A DNA stretch of 48,824 bases from JBHEMK01 sp046262635 (GCA_046262635.1 JBHEMK010000087.1:1-48824), one strand, 5' to 3'. Counted from the stretch's first letter, positions 8,102 to 16,331 are shown. The notes: generated from the letters alone by a model not told the origin. Made by a program: numbers and translations.

Positions 8102-9139
8102 CTAGCGGAGGAACACCTCCAGCCGCCTTCTCTCATCCTCGACCTCCGTGCGCACGTTGCGGGGGAGGGGAGCCAGCGGCTCGACGACGACCCGGCCCTG
8201 CTCCGCGCGCCAGAGCCCGGCGACGACGCCGTCGACGAGTACGGTCTGAGCGACGTCGCCGTTCTTCGCGATCACCGCCTTCCGATACTGCTCTGGGAGA
8301 ACGCGCCGGCGGTCGGCGAAGCCGAGCAGGACGTTGTCCCACTTCGGCAGGAACCGCACGGGAGCCGGCGTGTCCCCGGATGGAAGCGGCAAGCGCGGGA
8401 GGTCCAGGAGCTCGCGCCCCTGCTCGTCCCGGAAGCGCCTCAGCGGCTCGAGCGCGTCCATGGCAGCCGCGAAATCTCCGACGCGCATACCCGACCAGTC
8501 CGCGATGTCGGCGCGCGTCGCGGGCCCGAACGCCGAGAGATAGCGGCGCACGACCTCGGTCACCGCCACGAGCTTTCCGACCGGCTCGGGCTCGGCGTGC
8601 GCACGAAACATTGCGGCCGGACGCGCAGCCCAGAGCGCGGTCTCGGGCGCATGCACGATGTGGCCACGGATCCGCGCGACCTGCCAGACGCGCCGGCCGT
8701 GCAGGTCGCCGAGCCCGTGCTGCCTCGCGAGGTGCTCGAGGGCGGCCTGCGCAGTCAGCGGCCCCTCGAGAGCGAGCGCCCGGATCTCCCCCGCCACACG
8801 CACGCCGTCCGAGATCGCAACGGGGTCCGGCCAGGACGGGATGTCGTGCAGCGCGGTCCAGAACAGGGGGTAGTCGCGCCGCGTTACGAGGTGCAAGGTC
8901 CCGCGCATCACCGTCGCCTTGACGACCGCGCCGCCGAGGATCGACCGCTCGAGCGTCTCCCGGCGGAAGGACGTGGCCCGCGACCAGATGCCGACATACG
9001 GAGCGGCCGGCCATTGCGCCTGCATCCCGGCAAGCCGCTGGACAACGTGGAGCGCCGAGAGGCGCCGGCGGTCGAGCAGGAGCTGTCGAGCGAGTGTCGC
9101 GCGGTTCAGCTCGCGGTGCGAGAGGACGCGCTCCGTCAC
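8102..9139 (-). CDS. Winged-helix DNA glycosylase-like protein, AlkZ/YcaQ (HTH_42) family
   Basis: A 345-residue member of the winged-helix DNA-binding family that includes Streptomyces AlkZ and E. coli YcaQ, monofunctional glycosylases that unhook alkylated or crosslinked bases. The catalytic-loop motif is visible as GMQAQW: Gln40-Ala-Gln42, the Q-x-Q form typical of the YcaQ side of the family rather than the Q-x-D form of AlkZ. Other family signatures are RGTLHLV near residue 80 and the winged-helix stretch in the middle. It is followed by nfo after 9 bases. GTG start at 9139 has a TATCGT -10-like box exactly 6 bases upstream. The lesion specificity cannot be told. Confidence 0.85.
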   Translation of the reverse strand: MTERVLSHRELNRATLARQLLLDRRRLSALHVVQRLAGMQAQWPAAPYVGIWSRATSFRRETLERSILGGAVVKATVMRGTLHLVTRRDYPLFWTALHDIPSWPDPVAISDGVRVAGEIRALALEGPLTAQAALEHLARQHGLGDLHGRRVWQVARIRGHIVHAPETALWAARPAAMFRAHAEPEPVGKLVAVTEVVRRYLSAFGPATRADIADWSGMRVGDFAAAMDALEPLRRFRDEQGRELLDLPRLPLPSGDTPAPVRFLPKWDNVLLGFADRRRVLPEQYRKAVIAKNGDVAQTVLVDGVVAGLWRAEQGRVVVEPLAPLPRNVRTEVEDERRRLEVFLR

Positions 9140-9159
9140 ACCACTACGATAGGCGGACC
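9140..9159. promoter_or_regulatory. 20-bp divergent promoter sharing the 7-mer TACGATA, predicted leaderless both ways
   Basis: The glycosylase GTG (9139, minus) and gltX ATG (9160, plus) are separated by 20 bases. TACGATA at 9145-9151 gives TACGAT on the plus strand, 9 bases before the gltX ATG, and TATCGT on the minus strand, 6 bases before the glycosylase GTG. This is the same design and the same gap length as at 4786-4805. Confidence 0.5.
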
Positions 9160-10425
9160 ATGTCCGTCGTCGTCCGTATGGCCCCGAGCCCGACCGGGTT
9201 CCTCCACATCGGCGGCGTCCGCACCTTCCTGTTCAACTGGCTCTTCGCCCGCGGCCAGGGCGGCCGCTGCCTGCTGCGGATCGAGAACACCGACACGAGC
9301 CGCGAGGTCGCCGAGTCGGTCGAGCAGATCCTGCGCTCGCTCGCATGGCTCGGGATCGACTGGGACGGGGAGGTCACATTCCAGCTCGGTGCGATGGAGC
9401 GCTGCGCCGAGACGGCGCGGCGGCTCGTCGCCGAGGGCAAGGCATACGAGGACAACGGCGCGATCCGGATGCGCATGCCGGACGAGGGGGTGACCGCGTG
9501 GGACGACGCGGTCAAAGGACGCATCGAGTTCCCGAACGAGCAGCTCGAGGATCTCGTGCTCGTCCGCTCTGACGGGCGGTCGACCTACAATTTCGCCTCG
9601 CCGTTCGAGGACGCCGAGGACGGGATCACACACGTGATCAGGGCAGAGGACCACGTCTCGAACACCCCGAAGCAGATCAAGATCCTTCAGGCGCTCGGTG
9701 CGAAGATCCCTGTCTACGCGCACGTCCCGAACGTCAACGGCGAGGATGGTAAGAAGCTGTCGAAGCGTCACGGCGCCGTCTCGGTCGACGAGTTTCGCGA
9801 GGCGGGCTACGTGCCGGAGGCGCTGATCAACTTCCTCGCATTGCTCGGCTGGGCGCCGGACGGCGAGACGACGATCATGTCCCGCGACGAGCTGGTCGCG
9901 CGCTTCTTGCTCGGGCGTGTCGGGTCGAGCCCGGCGACGTTCGACGTCGCGAAGCTCGACTGGATGAACGGCATCTACCTGCGCGCGCTGCCCCCGGACG
10001 ACTACGCGGATCGCCTCGTGGCGTTCACCCGCGAGCGGGGCTGCGACTGGCACGAGCAGCGGATCTGCGCAGCCGCTCCGCTCGTCCAGGAGAAGATCGG
10101 GCGTCTCGGCGAGTTCTGCGGGTTCGCCGGCTTCCTCTTCCACGACGTCGAGCCCGATTCGGCGCTGCTCGAAGGCGGCCGCCAGATGCTCGCGGCGGCG
10201 CGCGACGAACTGGCCGCACTCGAGCCGTTCACTGCGGAGGCGATCGAGGCCGCGCTGCGCGGCGTCGCCGAGCGGCTGGGACTCAAGCCGCGGCAGGCCT
10301 TCCAGCCGATCCGGGCTGCGGTCACCGGCTCCAAGGTGTCGCCGGGGCTGTTCGAGAGCCTGGCGCTGCTCGGAAGGGAGAGCGCGCTGACGCGGCTGAG
10401 CGCGGCTCTCAGGGTTGCCGCTTGA
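9160..10425 (+). CDS. gltX: Glutamate--tRNA ligase
   Basis: Charges tRNA(Glu), and possibly tRNA(Gln) if the organism uses the indirect amidation route. The HIGH-type motif is SPTGFLHIGG at residues 9-18 and the KMSKS-type motif is KKLSKRHG near residue 205. The C-terminal anticodon-binding helical domain is present (LEPFTAEAIEAALRGVAERL). The length of 421 residues is at the short end for bacterial GltX. I chose ATG 9160 because it places the nucleotide-binding motif at the N-terminus and has a -10-like box just upstream; an earlier in-frame ATG at 9094 lies inside the divergent gene. It overlaps nothing essential downstream. Confidence 0.95.
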   Translation: MSVVVRMAPSPTGFLHIGGVRTFLFNWLFARGQGGRCLLRIENTDTSREVAESVEQILRSLAWLGIDWDGEVTFQLGAMERCAETARRLVAEGKAYEDNGAIRMRMPDEGVTAWDDAVKGRIEFPNEQLEDLVLVRSDGRSTYNFASPFEDAEDGITHVIRAEDHVSNTPKQIKILQALGAKIPVYAHVPNVNGEDGKKLSKRHGAVSVDEFREAGYVPEALINFLALLGWAPDGETTIMSRDELVARFLLGRVGSSPATFDVAKLDWMNGIYLRALPPDDYADRLVAFTRERGCDWHEQRICAAAPLVQEKIGRLGEFCGFAGFLFHDVEPDSALLEGGRQMLAAARDELAALEPFTAEAIEAALRGVAERLGLKPRQAFQPIRAAVTGSKVSPGLFESLALLGRESALTRLSAALRVAA

Positions 10426-10573
10426 CCGGAAGCGGCTTCGGCGGCGCCAGAGGGTCGAGCGCCCTCTGAAACTCGCGCCAGGCGCGGCGGCGAAACTGCG
10501 TCGAGGGAAGTGGGGGCACGAGGGCCTCCGTCTCCTGCGCGGTCCCTGCGCTGGCTTCGCCATTCTTCCTCAT
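10409..10573 (-). CDS. Possible small antisense-overlapping protein, 54 aa (weak)
   Basis: An ATG at 10573 opens a 54-codon frame ending in TGA at 10409, overlapping the 3' end of gltX by 17 bases. The product is basic and Pro-rich (QFRRRAWREFQRALDPLAPP) with no recognisable domain. It would fill most of the 212-base gap between gltX and the response regulator. No Shine-Dalgarno and no convincing -10 box are visible, so it may be chance. Apart from this, I see nothing in 10426-10623. Confidence 0.22.
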   Translation of the reverse strand: MRKNGEASAGTAQETEALVPPLPSTQFRRRAWREFQRALDPLAPPKPLPVKRQP

Positions 10574-10623
10574 TTTCAATGAGTAAACGGGTGCCCCCGA
10601 CCAGTGGATACGCCGGCCGCCGA

Positions 10624-10629
10624 TAGACT
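10624..10629 (+). promoter_or_regulatory. -10-like box for the receiver-peptidase operon
   Basis: TAGACT lies 8 bases before the GTG at 10638. No Shine-Dalgarno sequence is present in between, so translation is probably leaderless or nearly so. No clear -35 box is seen. Confidence 0.35.
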
Positions 10630-10637
10630 GGGCGGAC

Positions 10638-11018
10638 GTGGGGTCACGCGCGACGATTCTGGTGGTCGACGACGAGCCGTCGATCCGGCTGCTCTGCCGG
10701 GTCAATCTCGAGCTCGAGGGCTACCGCGTGCTGGAGGCGGCGACGCTCGCTGAGGCCCGGTTCAAGCTGGACTCCGACGGTGTGGACGCGATGCTGCTCG
10801 ACGTCCACGTTGGCCCAGACGACGGCATCGAGTTGCTGCGCGAGCTGCGCGACCGCGACAGCGGGGTCCGGACCGCGCTCCTGACCGGCGAGTCGGAGCT
10901 GGCAGCAGCGGATGCCCGCGCGGCGGATGCGGTGATCCGGAAGCCGTTCACCCTCGACCAGCTCGGGGGAACCGTCCGTGCACTTCTGAGGGCCGATGTC
11001 GATTCCGCGATCACGTGA
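10638..11018 (+). CDS. Stand-alone response-regulator receiver domain
   Basis: A 126-residue CheY-like receiver with no output domain. The phosphorylation site is Asp55 in MLLDVHVGPDDG; the acidic pocket is Asp11-Asp12 (VVDDEP); the switch Thr83 is in LLTGES and Lys102 is in IRKPF, so all functional residues are present. It probably works by protein-protein contact in a phosphorelay or with a separate effector. No histidine kinase is encoded nearby. Its stop overlaps the GTG of the metallopeptidase gene by four bases (GTGA), so the two proteins are translationally coupled. GTG start at 10638. Confidence 0.88.
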   Translation: MGSRATILVVDDEPSIRLLCRVNLELEGYRVLEAATLAEARFKLDSDGVDAMLLDVHVGPDDGIELLRELRDRDSGVRTALLTGESELAAADARAADAVIRKPFTLDQLGGTVRALLRADVDSAIT

Positions 11019-12514
11019 GCGCTGCAGCCGTCCGCAGCTCCGCGGAGTTCGAATCCGAGCTCCAGCGCTATCTCTACGAACGCGCGGAGGAGGGCCGGGC
11101 CGTCCGTGTCGGCGAGAAGGAGATCTCCGAGCAGGCCGCGATCGTCGCCCGCTACACCGGCCTCTTTTCACGTGAGCAGCTCGAGGTGCTCCGCGAGGCT
11201 GAGGCTGATTCCCCCGCCGACGAGGCCGAGCGGCTCTACCGGCTGCGCAAGACCTGCGAATCGGGCATCGCCGCGGCCGAGCTGGCCGAGCGGGAAGACG
11301 AGCTCGAAAACTCGATCCTCGCGGCCCGGATCAGGTTCAAGGGCGAGGAGCTGCCGCTCCGCTCGGCCCAGGCAAGGCTCGCGGTTCTCACCGGGTACGC
11401 CGACCGCGAGGAGCTCGGGGAGCTGCACGGCGAGGCCTCGGCGACATTCAATCCGGACCGCCTCGACCTGATCAGGGCCTGGGAGCGGCTGGAGTGCGAC
11501 CTGAGCGGCGAGCCTGAGGCGATCGCCCGCACTGAGGAGGAAAAGGGGATCTCACTGCGCGCGCTCGAGCAGGCTCTGGTTGCCGCCGCCGACGCCTCGG
11601 CGGAGGCATTCTTTGGACTCCGGGATCGCTGGTTCGACCGGCTGCTCGGTCCGGAGCGCGAGGATATCCCGAGCTCACACCACGTGCACTACATGCGACG
11701 CCTCTCGCCGCTCGACGACGTGTACACGAAGGAGCGGGCAGTCTCCGTCTGCCTCGAGTCGCTCTCGGCGCTCGGCTTCGACCTCGAGGCGGCGCCGTAC
11801 ATCCGGCTCGACCTCGACGACCGGCCCCAGAAATCGCCACGCGCCTGCGTGATCGCCTCCGATCCCCCCTGGGTCGTCCACCTGATCACCCGCGCGCAAG
11901 GCGGCGTGCACGACTACCAGGCCTTCATGCATGAGGCCGGGCATGCGTTGCACTATGCCGGCTGCGATCCCTCACTGCCGTACACGTTTCGCCGTCTCTC
12001 GCGCGATCACGCGTTGACGGAGATTTACTCGTACATTTTCGAGGCGATCACCCGCGAGCCGGGCTGGCACGCCCTGCACTTCGGCGCCGCCGCAGCCGAG
12101 AATGCCGAAGCGACGGTCTTTCTGGAGGCTCTGCTCTTCCGCCGCTACACGGCCAAGCTCCGCTACGAGCTCGGCTTCTGGTCGCGTTTCCCCGAGGACG
12201 GCGGGACGCCGACCGGCTATGCGGAGCTGCAGACGCAGATGACCCGCGTCCGATACGACCGGCGAGGCTACCTCGCCGACATGGACGCAGGCTTCTATTC
12301 GGCCGACTACCTGCGCGCCTGGATTCGCTCTGCGCAGCTCCGGCGGCACCTGATCCAGGAGGTCGGGGAGGACTGGTGGCGCAGCCCCGGGACGGGCGAG
12401 TTCCTCCGGGGGCTCTTCGCCGAGGGAACGCGACCGACGAGCGAGGAGATCGCCGGGCGGCTCGGTTTCGATCCACTCGACACGGATCCCCTGGTGTCCG
12501 AGCTTCGCGCCTGA
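11015..12514 (+). CDS. Zinc metallopeptidase, M3 (oligoendopeptidase/thimet) clan-like, 499 aa
   Basis: Cytoplasmic-type peptidase with the zinc-binding HEAGH at residues 306-310 in AFMHEAGHALHYAG, and the expected third-ligand Glu about 26 residues later in ALTEIYSYIFEAI. The helical N-terminal half and the overall length agree with M3-like peptidases, which cut short peptides inside the cell. There is no signal peptide. It is coupled to the upstream receiver-domain gene by a GTGA overlap, which is an unusual partner for a peptidase. The gene ends before a GC-rich hairpin at 12587. Confidence 0.8.
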   Translation: MSAAAVRSSAEFESELQRYLYERAEEGRAVRVGEKEISEQAAIVARYTGLFSREQLEVLREAEADSPADEAERLYRLRKTCESGIAAAELAEREDELENSILAARIRFKGEELPLRSAQARLAVLTGYADREELGELHGEASATFNPDRLDLIRAWERLECDLSGEPEAIARTEEEKGISLRALEQALVAAADASAEAFFGLRDRWFDRLLGPEREDIPSSHHVHYMRRLSPLDDVYTKERAVSVCLESLSALGFDLEAAPYIRLDLDDRPQKSPRACVIASDPPWVVHLITRAQGGVHDYQAFMHEAGHALHYAGCDPSLPYTFRRLSRDHALTEIYSYIFEAITREPGWHALHFGAAAAENAEATVFLEALLFRRYTAKLRYELGFWSRFPEDGGTPTGYAELQTQMTRVRYDRRGYLADMDAGFYSADYLRAWIRSAQLRRHLIQEVGEDWWRSPGTGEFLRGLFAEGTRPTSEEIAGRLGFDPLDTDPLVSELRA

Positions 12515-12586
12515 GAGGTCGCTTGCCCCGATTGGGTCCTCGGCCCGGCCGGTGGGACGACGAACAAGATGCGGTGACCGACCCTT

Positions 12587-12615
12587 GCGGCCCCGCGCCT
12601 CCGAGCGCGGGCCGC
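12587..12615. terminator. GC-rich hairpin between convergent genes, possible bidirectional terminator
   Basis: GCGGCCCCGCGC and GCGCGGGCCGC form an 11-bp stem with one bulged C and a 6-base loop (ctccga). It sits in the 140-base gap between the convergent peptidase and DUF1003 genes. There is no T-tract on either strand, so if it terminates transcription it does so as the tract-less type often proposed for high-GC actinobacteria. Confidence 0.4.
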
Positions 12616-12654
12616 ACACCCTTGCTCTTGGATCCGGGCAGGCCGCCGCGGCGG

Positions 12655-13098
12655 TCAGGTCAGGCGTGCATGGATCTCGCGGGTCAGGCTCGCGACCTTC
12701 TCCGTCAGCTCTTTGTCCTGCTCGGTCAGCGCAGTGTTCGACTCGAGCAGCCGCCGGAGCTCGGCGATCGCTGACTTGATTTCGTGCTCGCGGCGGCCCG
12801 CCGTCTCGGTCTGGCGTTGATGAAGCTTCTCCATCGTATCCAGGTGCCCCTTGTCCCGGTCGGCTTGGCGCGTCTGGGCGAGGAGGATCAGCGGCGCCGC
12901 GTACGCGGCCTGCGTCGAGAACGCCAGGTTCAGAAGGATGAACGGGTAGGGATCCCAGCGGTAGCCGACCGCGATCGCGTTCACGGCGATCCACGCGATC
13001 ACGAGCCCGGTCTGGCAGAGGATGTACCTGGGCGTCCCGAAGAAGCGCGCCGCCCTCTCCGCCTTGCGCCCGAAGGCGTCGTCGCCGAAGGCGCTCAT
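12655..13098 (-). CDS. DUF1003 family membrane protein, 147 aa
   Basis: Small inner-membrane protein of unknown function. The family core is clear: FFGTPRYILCQTGLVIAWIA is the first membrane segment, and WDPYPFILLNLAFSTQAAYA with the following APLILLAQ forms the second. The C-terminal 60 residues are a charged helix, probably a cytoplasmic coiled coil (LRRLLESNTALTEQDKELTE). I chose ATG 13098, 10 bases after the BrkB stop, so the two are in one operon. It is the last gene of the lipid operon. No reaction is known for this family. Confidence 0.88.
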   Translation of the reverse strand: MSAFGDDAFGRKAERAARFFGTPRYILCQTGLVIAWIAVNAIAVGYRWDPYPFILLNLAFSTQAAYAAPLILLAQTRQADRDKGHLDTMEKLHQRQTETAGRREHEIKSAIAELRRLLESNTALTEQDKELTEKVASLTREIHARLT

Positions 13099-13108
13099 CC
13101 GATCGAGA

Positions 13109-13969
13109 CTAGAGGAACCCCCGGACGAGCTCGACGATGCTGCGCTTCGGCCGGGCCGCGTCCCTGCGGGCCAGCTCGTCCACCTCGATCCCCACGAGCA
13201 GGATGATCGAGCCGACATAGAGGTAGCTGGTCATGACCAGGAAAACGGTCAGACTGCCCACGGCCGTCTTGAAGTTCGCCACCGAGGTGACGTACCAGCG
13301 AAAGATCAAGGACTCGATGATCCAGCCGATCACGACGAGCGCTGCGCCCGCGGTTACCCACTTCTTCGCGCGCCGCTCGTTCGGCGCGAAGCGCACCAAC
13401 AGGCCGAAAGCGAGCCCGAGCAGGGCGATCGAACCCAGCCAGCGGACGACCGCGAAGGGCAGGCCCCAGGCTCCGTGCACGGCGTGCCGTTCGGCGAGAA
13501 GCAGCAGAGCCGAGCCGATCAACGCCAGGATGATCCCGACCGAGAGACTCAGCGAGACGGGGAAGCGAATCCACCAGGGCCGGCCCTCGCTCGTCTCGTA
13601 GATCCTGTTCAACGCGCCCATGCAGGCCCGCACCGCGCCCGAGACTTCCCAGATCGCGAGCAGCGCCGCAAAGATGATCAGCCCGGCCGAATCGCTCTGG
13701 AAGATGTGCTGCACCGTCTGATCCATTCCGGCGAAGACGCCCTCGAGGACGCGCTGCTGCACCTGCGGCCCGACCTGCGAGTTCCAGACGCTCTGCTCTC
13801 CGGTCGCGGCCAGGAGGCCAAGGCCGAGCAGGGCGATCGCGACTTCGGCAACGAACGCCTGCAACGCGATCGCGCTCGCAGATGTGAGCAGATCGTGCTC
13901 TGCGAAGAGGCCGGCCCAGAGGTCGACGATCCTCCGCAGCCCGCCGTTCGAGGTCGTCCGCCTGGCCAC
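13109..13969 (-). CDS. YihY/BrkB family membrane protein, 286 aa
   Basis: Integral membrane protein of the family once annotated as ribonuclease BN, now considered a membrane protein or transporter of uncertain substrate. Six membrane segments are apparent. Characteristic stretches are ALLAIWEVSGAVRACMGALN and the C-terminal SYLYVGSIILLVGIEVDE. GTG start at 13969 lies 18 bases after the stop of the second methyltransferase gene, so it is probably transcribed with the lipid operon. Whether it moves a lipid product is speculation from context. Confidence 0.88.
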   Translation of the reverse strand: MARRTTSNGGLRRIVDLWAGLFAEHDLLTSASAIALQAFVAEVAIALLGLGLLAATGEQSVWNSQVGPQVQQRVLEGVFAGMDQTVQHIFQSDSAGLIIFAALLAIWEVSGAVRACMGALNRIYETSEGRPWWIRFPVSLSLSVGIILALIGSALLLLAERHAVHGAWGLPFAVVRWLGSIALLGLAFGLLVRFAPNERRAKKWVTAGAALVVIGWIIESLIFRWYVTSVANFKTAVGSLTVFLVMTSYLYVGSIILLVGIEVDELARRDAARPKRSIVELVRGFL

Positions 13970-13987
13970 GGACGGCGCGTACCCTTC

Positions 13988-14989
13988 TCAGCGCTTCCGG
14001 AATCGGTAGTGCGAGACGAGCCACTCGCGTCCGCCGCGATAGCCCCACAGCCCCGCGCAGGCCAGGAAGAACACGCGCCAGTTCTCGAGCCAGGCCGCCC
14101 CCCGACCCGAGCCGTACGCCGCCTCGAACACGCGCTCGATCGCGCCGCGATTCTCGTCCAGGCGCGCCAGCCACGCCTCGGCCGTCTTCGCGTAGTGCTC
14201 GCCGCCGAGGCGCCAGTGGTCCTCGAGCACCAGATCGCGCTGGAAGTGGAGGAGTAGGTCGTCGGAGGGCATCGTCCCGCCGGTGAAGAACGTGCGTGCC
14301 ATCCAGCCGTCCTCGTAGGTGTACGCGAACTGACGGTGGGCGAAGATGTGGCAGAAAAAGCGCCCGTCCGGCTCGAGCCAGGAGGCGATTCGCCCGAGCA
14401 GCGCCTCGTAGTTGCGCATGTGCTCGAGCATCTCGATCGAGAGGATGCGGTCGAAGCGACGCTCCAGCTGGAGCTCGTTCACGTCGGCCGTCAGCACCTC
14501 GACGTTCGGGGCGCGGCGCCACTCGATGAACTCCCGCTGCGGCCCGGAGTTCGAGACGGAGAGGATGCGGGCGTTGGGATACCGCTCCGCCAGCCAGAGG
14601 CTGAGCGAGCCCCACCCACAGCCAAGATCGAGCAGCTCCATGCCATCCTCGACGCCGGCGCGCGTGCAGGTCAGCTCTAGCATCGCCTCCTCTGCCTGGG
14701 CGAGCGTCCCGGTGCCGTCGAGCCAAAGACCGGAGCTGTACTTGAGCCGCGGCCCGAGCACCAGCTGGAAGAACTCCGGCGGCAGCTCGTAATGCTGCTC
14801 GTTCGGCTTGTCGATCTGCTCGGCGATCGCCGAGGCGCGGAGGTGCTCGACGAAGCCCTGACTCGAGTCGAGCCCGTTGCGCCGCTCGCGCCGCAGCCGC
14901 GTCGCGCAGCTCGCCCGGATCCCCAGGCGGAGCAGCGGGTCGGGCACGCGGCCCGTTTCGATCAGCCGGTCGACGACTTCGGGAACCAT
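13988..14989 (-). CDS. SAM-dependent methyltransferase, Cfa superfamily, coclaurine N-methyltransferase-like, 333 aa
   Basis: Class I methyltransferase with the SAM motif LLDLGCGWGSLSLWLA at residues 119-134. Although related to cyclopropane fatty acid synthases, it differs at key positions: KYSSGLW has Ser86 where Cfa enzymes have the bicarbonate-binding Cys. Instead it carries the CNMT-like block SIEMLEHMRNY (Glu186, His190), then FFCHIFAHRQFAY, RTFFTGGTMPS and GEHYAKTAEAWL, which match plant coclaurine N-methyltransferases closely. It may therefore N-methylate an amine rather than add carbon to a double bond. Start ATG 14989 overlaps the DUF1295 stop by 28 bases. Embedded in the lipid operon; substrate unknown. 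Confidence 0.88.
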   Translation of the reverse strand: MVPEVVDRLIETGRVPDPLLRLGIRASCATRLRRERRNGLDSSQGFVEHLRASAIAEQIDKPNEQHYELPPEFFQLVLGPRLKYSSGLWLDGTGTLAQAEEAMLELTCTRAGVEDGMELLDLGCGWGSLSLWLAERYPNARILSVSNSGPQREFIEWRRAPNVEVLTADVNELQLERRFDRILSIEMLEHMRNYEALLGRIASWLEPDGRFFCHIFAHRQFAYTYEDGWMARTFFTGGTMPSDDLLLHFQRDLVLEDHWRLGGEHYAKTAEAWLARLDENRGAIERVFEAAYGSGRGAAWLENWRVFFLACAGLWGYRGGREWLVSHYRFRKR

Positions 14990-15753
14990 GGGACGAAGAC
15001 GGACGTCTCGCGCTGATAGCGGCGGTAGTCGTCGCCGCGCGAACGGAGCGACGCCTCCTCCGCCGGCGGGACTCCGGTGACGAAGAGGACGAGGAAGAGG
15101 ATCAGGGCGGGGGCGAGGAAGCCGATCCAGCCCCAGGGCGTCGCGAGAGCGATCAGCGCATACGCGACCCAGGTGAGCGTCTGGAAGAAGTAGTTCGGGT
15201 GGCGGGAATAGCGCCAGAGGCCCTCGCGCATCGTCTTGCCTTCGTTCGCGCGGTCGGCGCGGAACGCGGCGAGCTGCCGGTCGGCGATCGCCTCGAGCAG
15301 CGCCGCCCCGAGCCAGAGTCCAGCGCCGGCCCATTCGACGGCCGCCAGCCCGTCCCGTCGGTTGAAGCCGGCGAGCAGGAACGGGATCGAGAGGAGAGCG
15401 GCGAGCAGCGCCTGTGCCTGGTAGAAGATCGCGAACGTCGCCTGCTCGCGGTCGCGCCAGCGCGACCGCAGCTCCCTGTAGCGCGAGTCCTCTCCCTTGC
15501 CGAGCCGCCCGCGTACGAGCGAGGCGATCCGCAGGTTCTCAAGGCCCGCGACGACGGCGATCAGCACCCGGTGCGAGAGATCGCCCGGGCCCAGCACGGC
15601 GAAGAGCACGGCGCAGAGCGCGATCGCGCCAGCCCAGCCGGCATCGACCGCGGTCGCATCCCGTGTGCGCTGCTGGAGGAGGTAGAGGGCGCCGAGCAAC
15701 GCTGCGGCGGCGCTCCAGCCGATCAGCCACAGGAGCCAGCGGTGGTCGATCAC
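14962..15753 (-). CDS. DUF1295 / steroid 5-alpha-reductase-like membrane protein, 263 aa
   Basis: Polytopic membrane protein of the DUF1295 family, related to 3-oxo-5-alpha-steroid 4-dehydrogenase and isoprenylcysteine methyltransferase folds. The hallmark C-terminal motif is GLWRYSRHPNYFFQ near residue 200, followed by membrane segments and the DDYRRYQRETSVFVPWFP tail. About six hydrophobic segments are visible. A reductase acting on a lipid intermediate with NADPH is the likely role but is unproven. GTG start at 15753 overlaps the acyltransferase stop by four bases. Co-occurrence with Cfa-type and FAD enzymes is frequent in bacterial lipid-modification clusters. Confidence 0.9.
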   Translation of the reverse strand: MIDHRWLLWLIGWSAAAALLGALYLLQQRTRDATAVDAGWAGAIALCAVLFAVLGPGDLSHRVLIAVVAGLENLRIASLVRGRLGKGEDSRYRELRSRWRDREQATFAIFYQAQALLAALLSIPFLLAGFNRRDGLAAVEWAGAGLWLGAALLEAIADRQLAAFRADRANEGKTMREGLWRYSRHPNYFFQTLTWVAYALIALATPWGWIGFLAPALILFLVLFVTGVPPAEEASLRSRGDDYRRYQRETSVFVPWFPKSSTG

Positions 15754-16331
15754 GCCGCCCGCTCGAGGATCTGGGCCAGTCGCTCAGTCAGTTCCCTCGC
15801 CGCCGCCACGGTGGGGCGCTCCCGCTCGACCGCGATCGGCTCACCGACGACGATGCGCGTGCCTCGCCGGCCGGGGTGCGGAAAGCCGCGCGTCCCGACG
15901 AGGCCGACCGGGACCAGCGGGGCGCCCGTCGTGAGTGCCAGCCTAGCGGCCCCACGATGGAAGGCGCGGCGCCCGAGCCGCTTCGACGTCCCCTGCGGAA
16001 AGATCCCCAGAACCTCGCCCTGGCGCAGGAGTTCCGCCGCGCGCGACATCGCCAGTGAGTCGCCGGCGCCGCGCTCGACCGGGAACGCGCCGAAGGATTC
16101 CACGGCGGCACGCACGGGGCGGTACTTCCAGAGCTCGGCCTTCGCCATGTACCGGACGTGCCGGGGCGTCGCGAGCGCCAAGATCCAGGGGTCGAAGAGC
16201 GACTCGTGGTTGGCGACGAGGATCGCCGGGCCGGTGGCGGGGATGCAATGCTCGCCGGAGATCTGCACGCGGTAGAGGCGTCTTGCAAGCCTGCGGAAAC
16301 CGGTCCGATCGAGCAGATGGTAGAGGTTCAT
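15750..16331 (-). CDS. 1-acyl-sn-glycerol-3-phosphate acyltransferase-like protein (PlsC family)
   Basis: A 193-residue glycerolipid acyltransferase. Motif I is NHESLFD near residue 42, with the catalytic His and Asp. Motif III reads IFPQGTSKRLG, with Gln where most PlsC proteins have Glu (FPEGTR), a variant that may alter phosphate binding. Motif IV is present as GAPLVPVGLVG. It presumably loads an acyl chain, perhaps one modified by the neighbouring enzymes, onto a glycerolipid. It overlaps the Cfa-type gene upstream and the DUF1295 gene downstream by four bases each. Start ATG 16331. Confidence 0.9.
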   Translation of the reverse strand: MNLYHLLDRTGFRRLARRLYRVQISGEHCIPATGPAILVANHESLFDPWILALATPRHVRYMAKAELWKYRPVRAAVESFGAFPVERGAGDSLAMSRAAELLRQGEVLGIFPQGTSKRLGRRAFHRGAARLALTTGAPLVPVGLVGTRGFPHPGRRGTRIVVGEPIAVERERPTVAAARELTERLAQILERAA

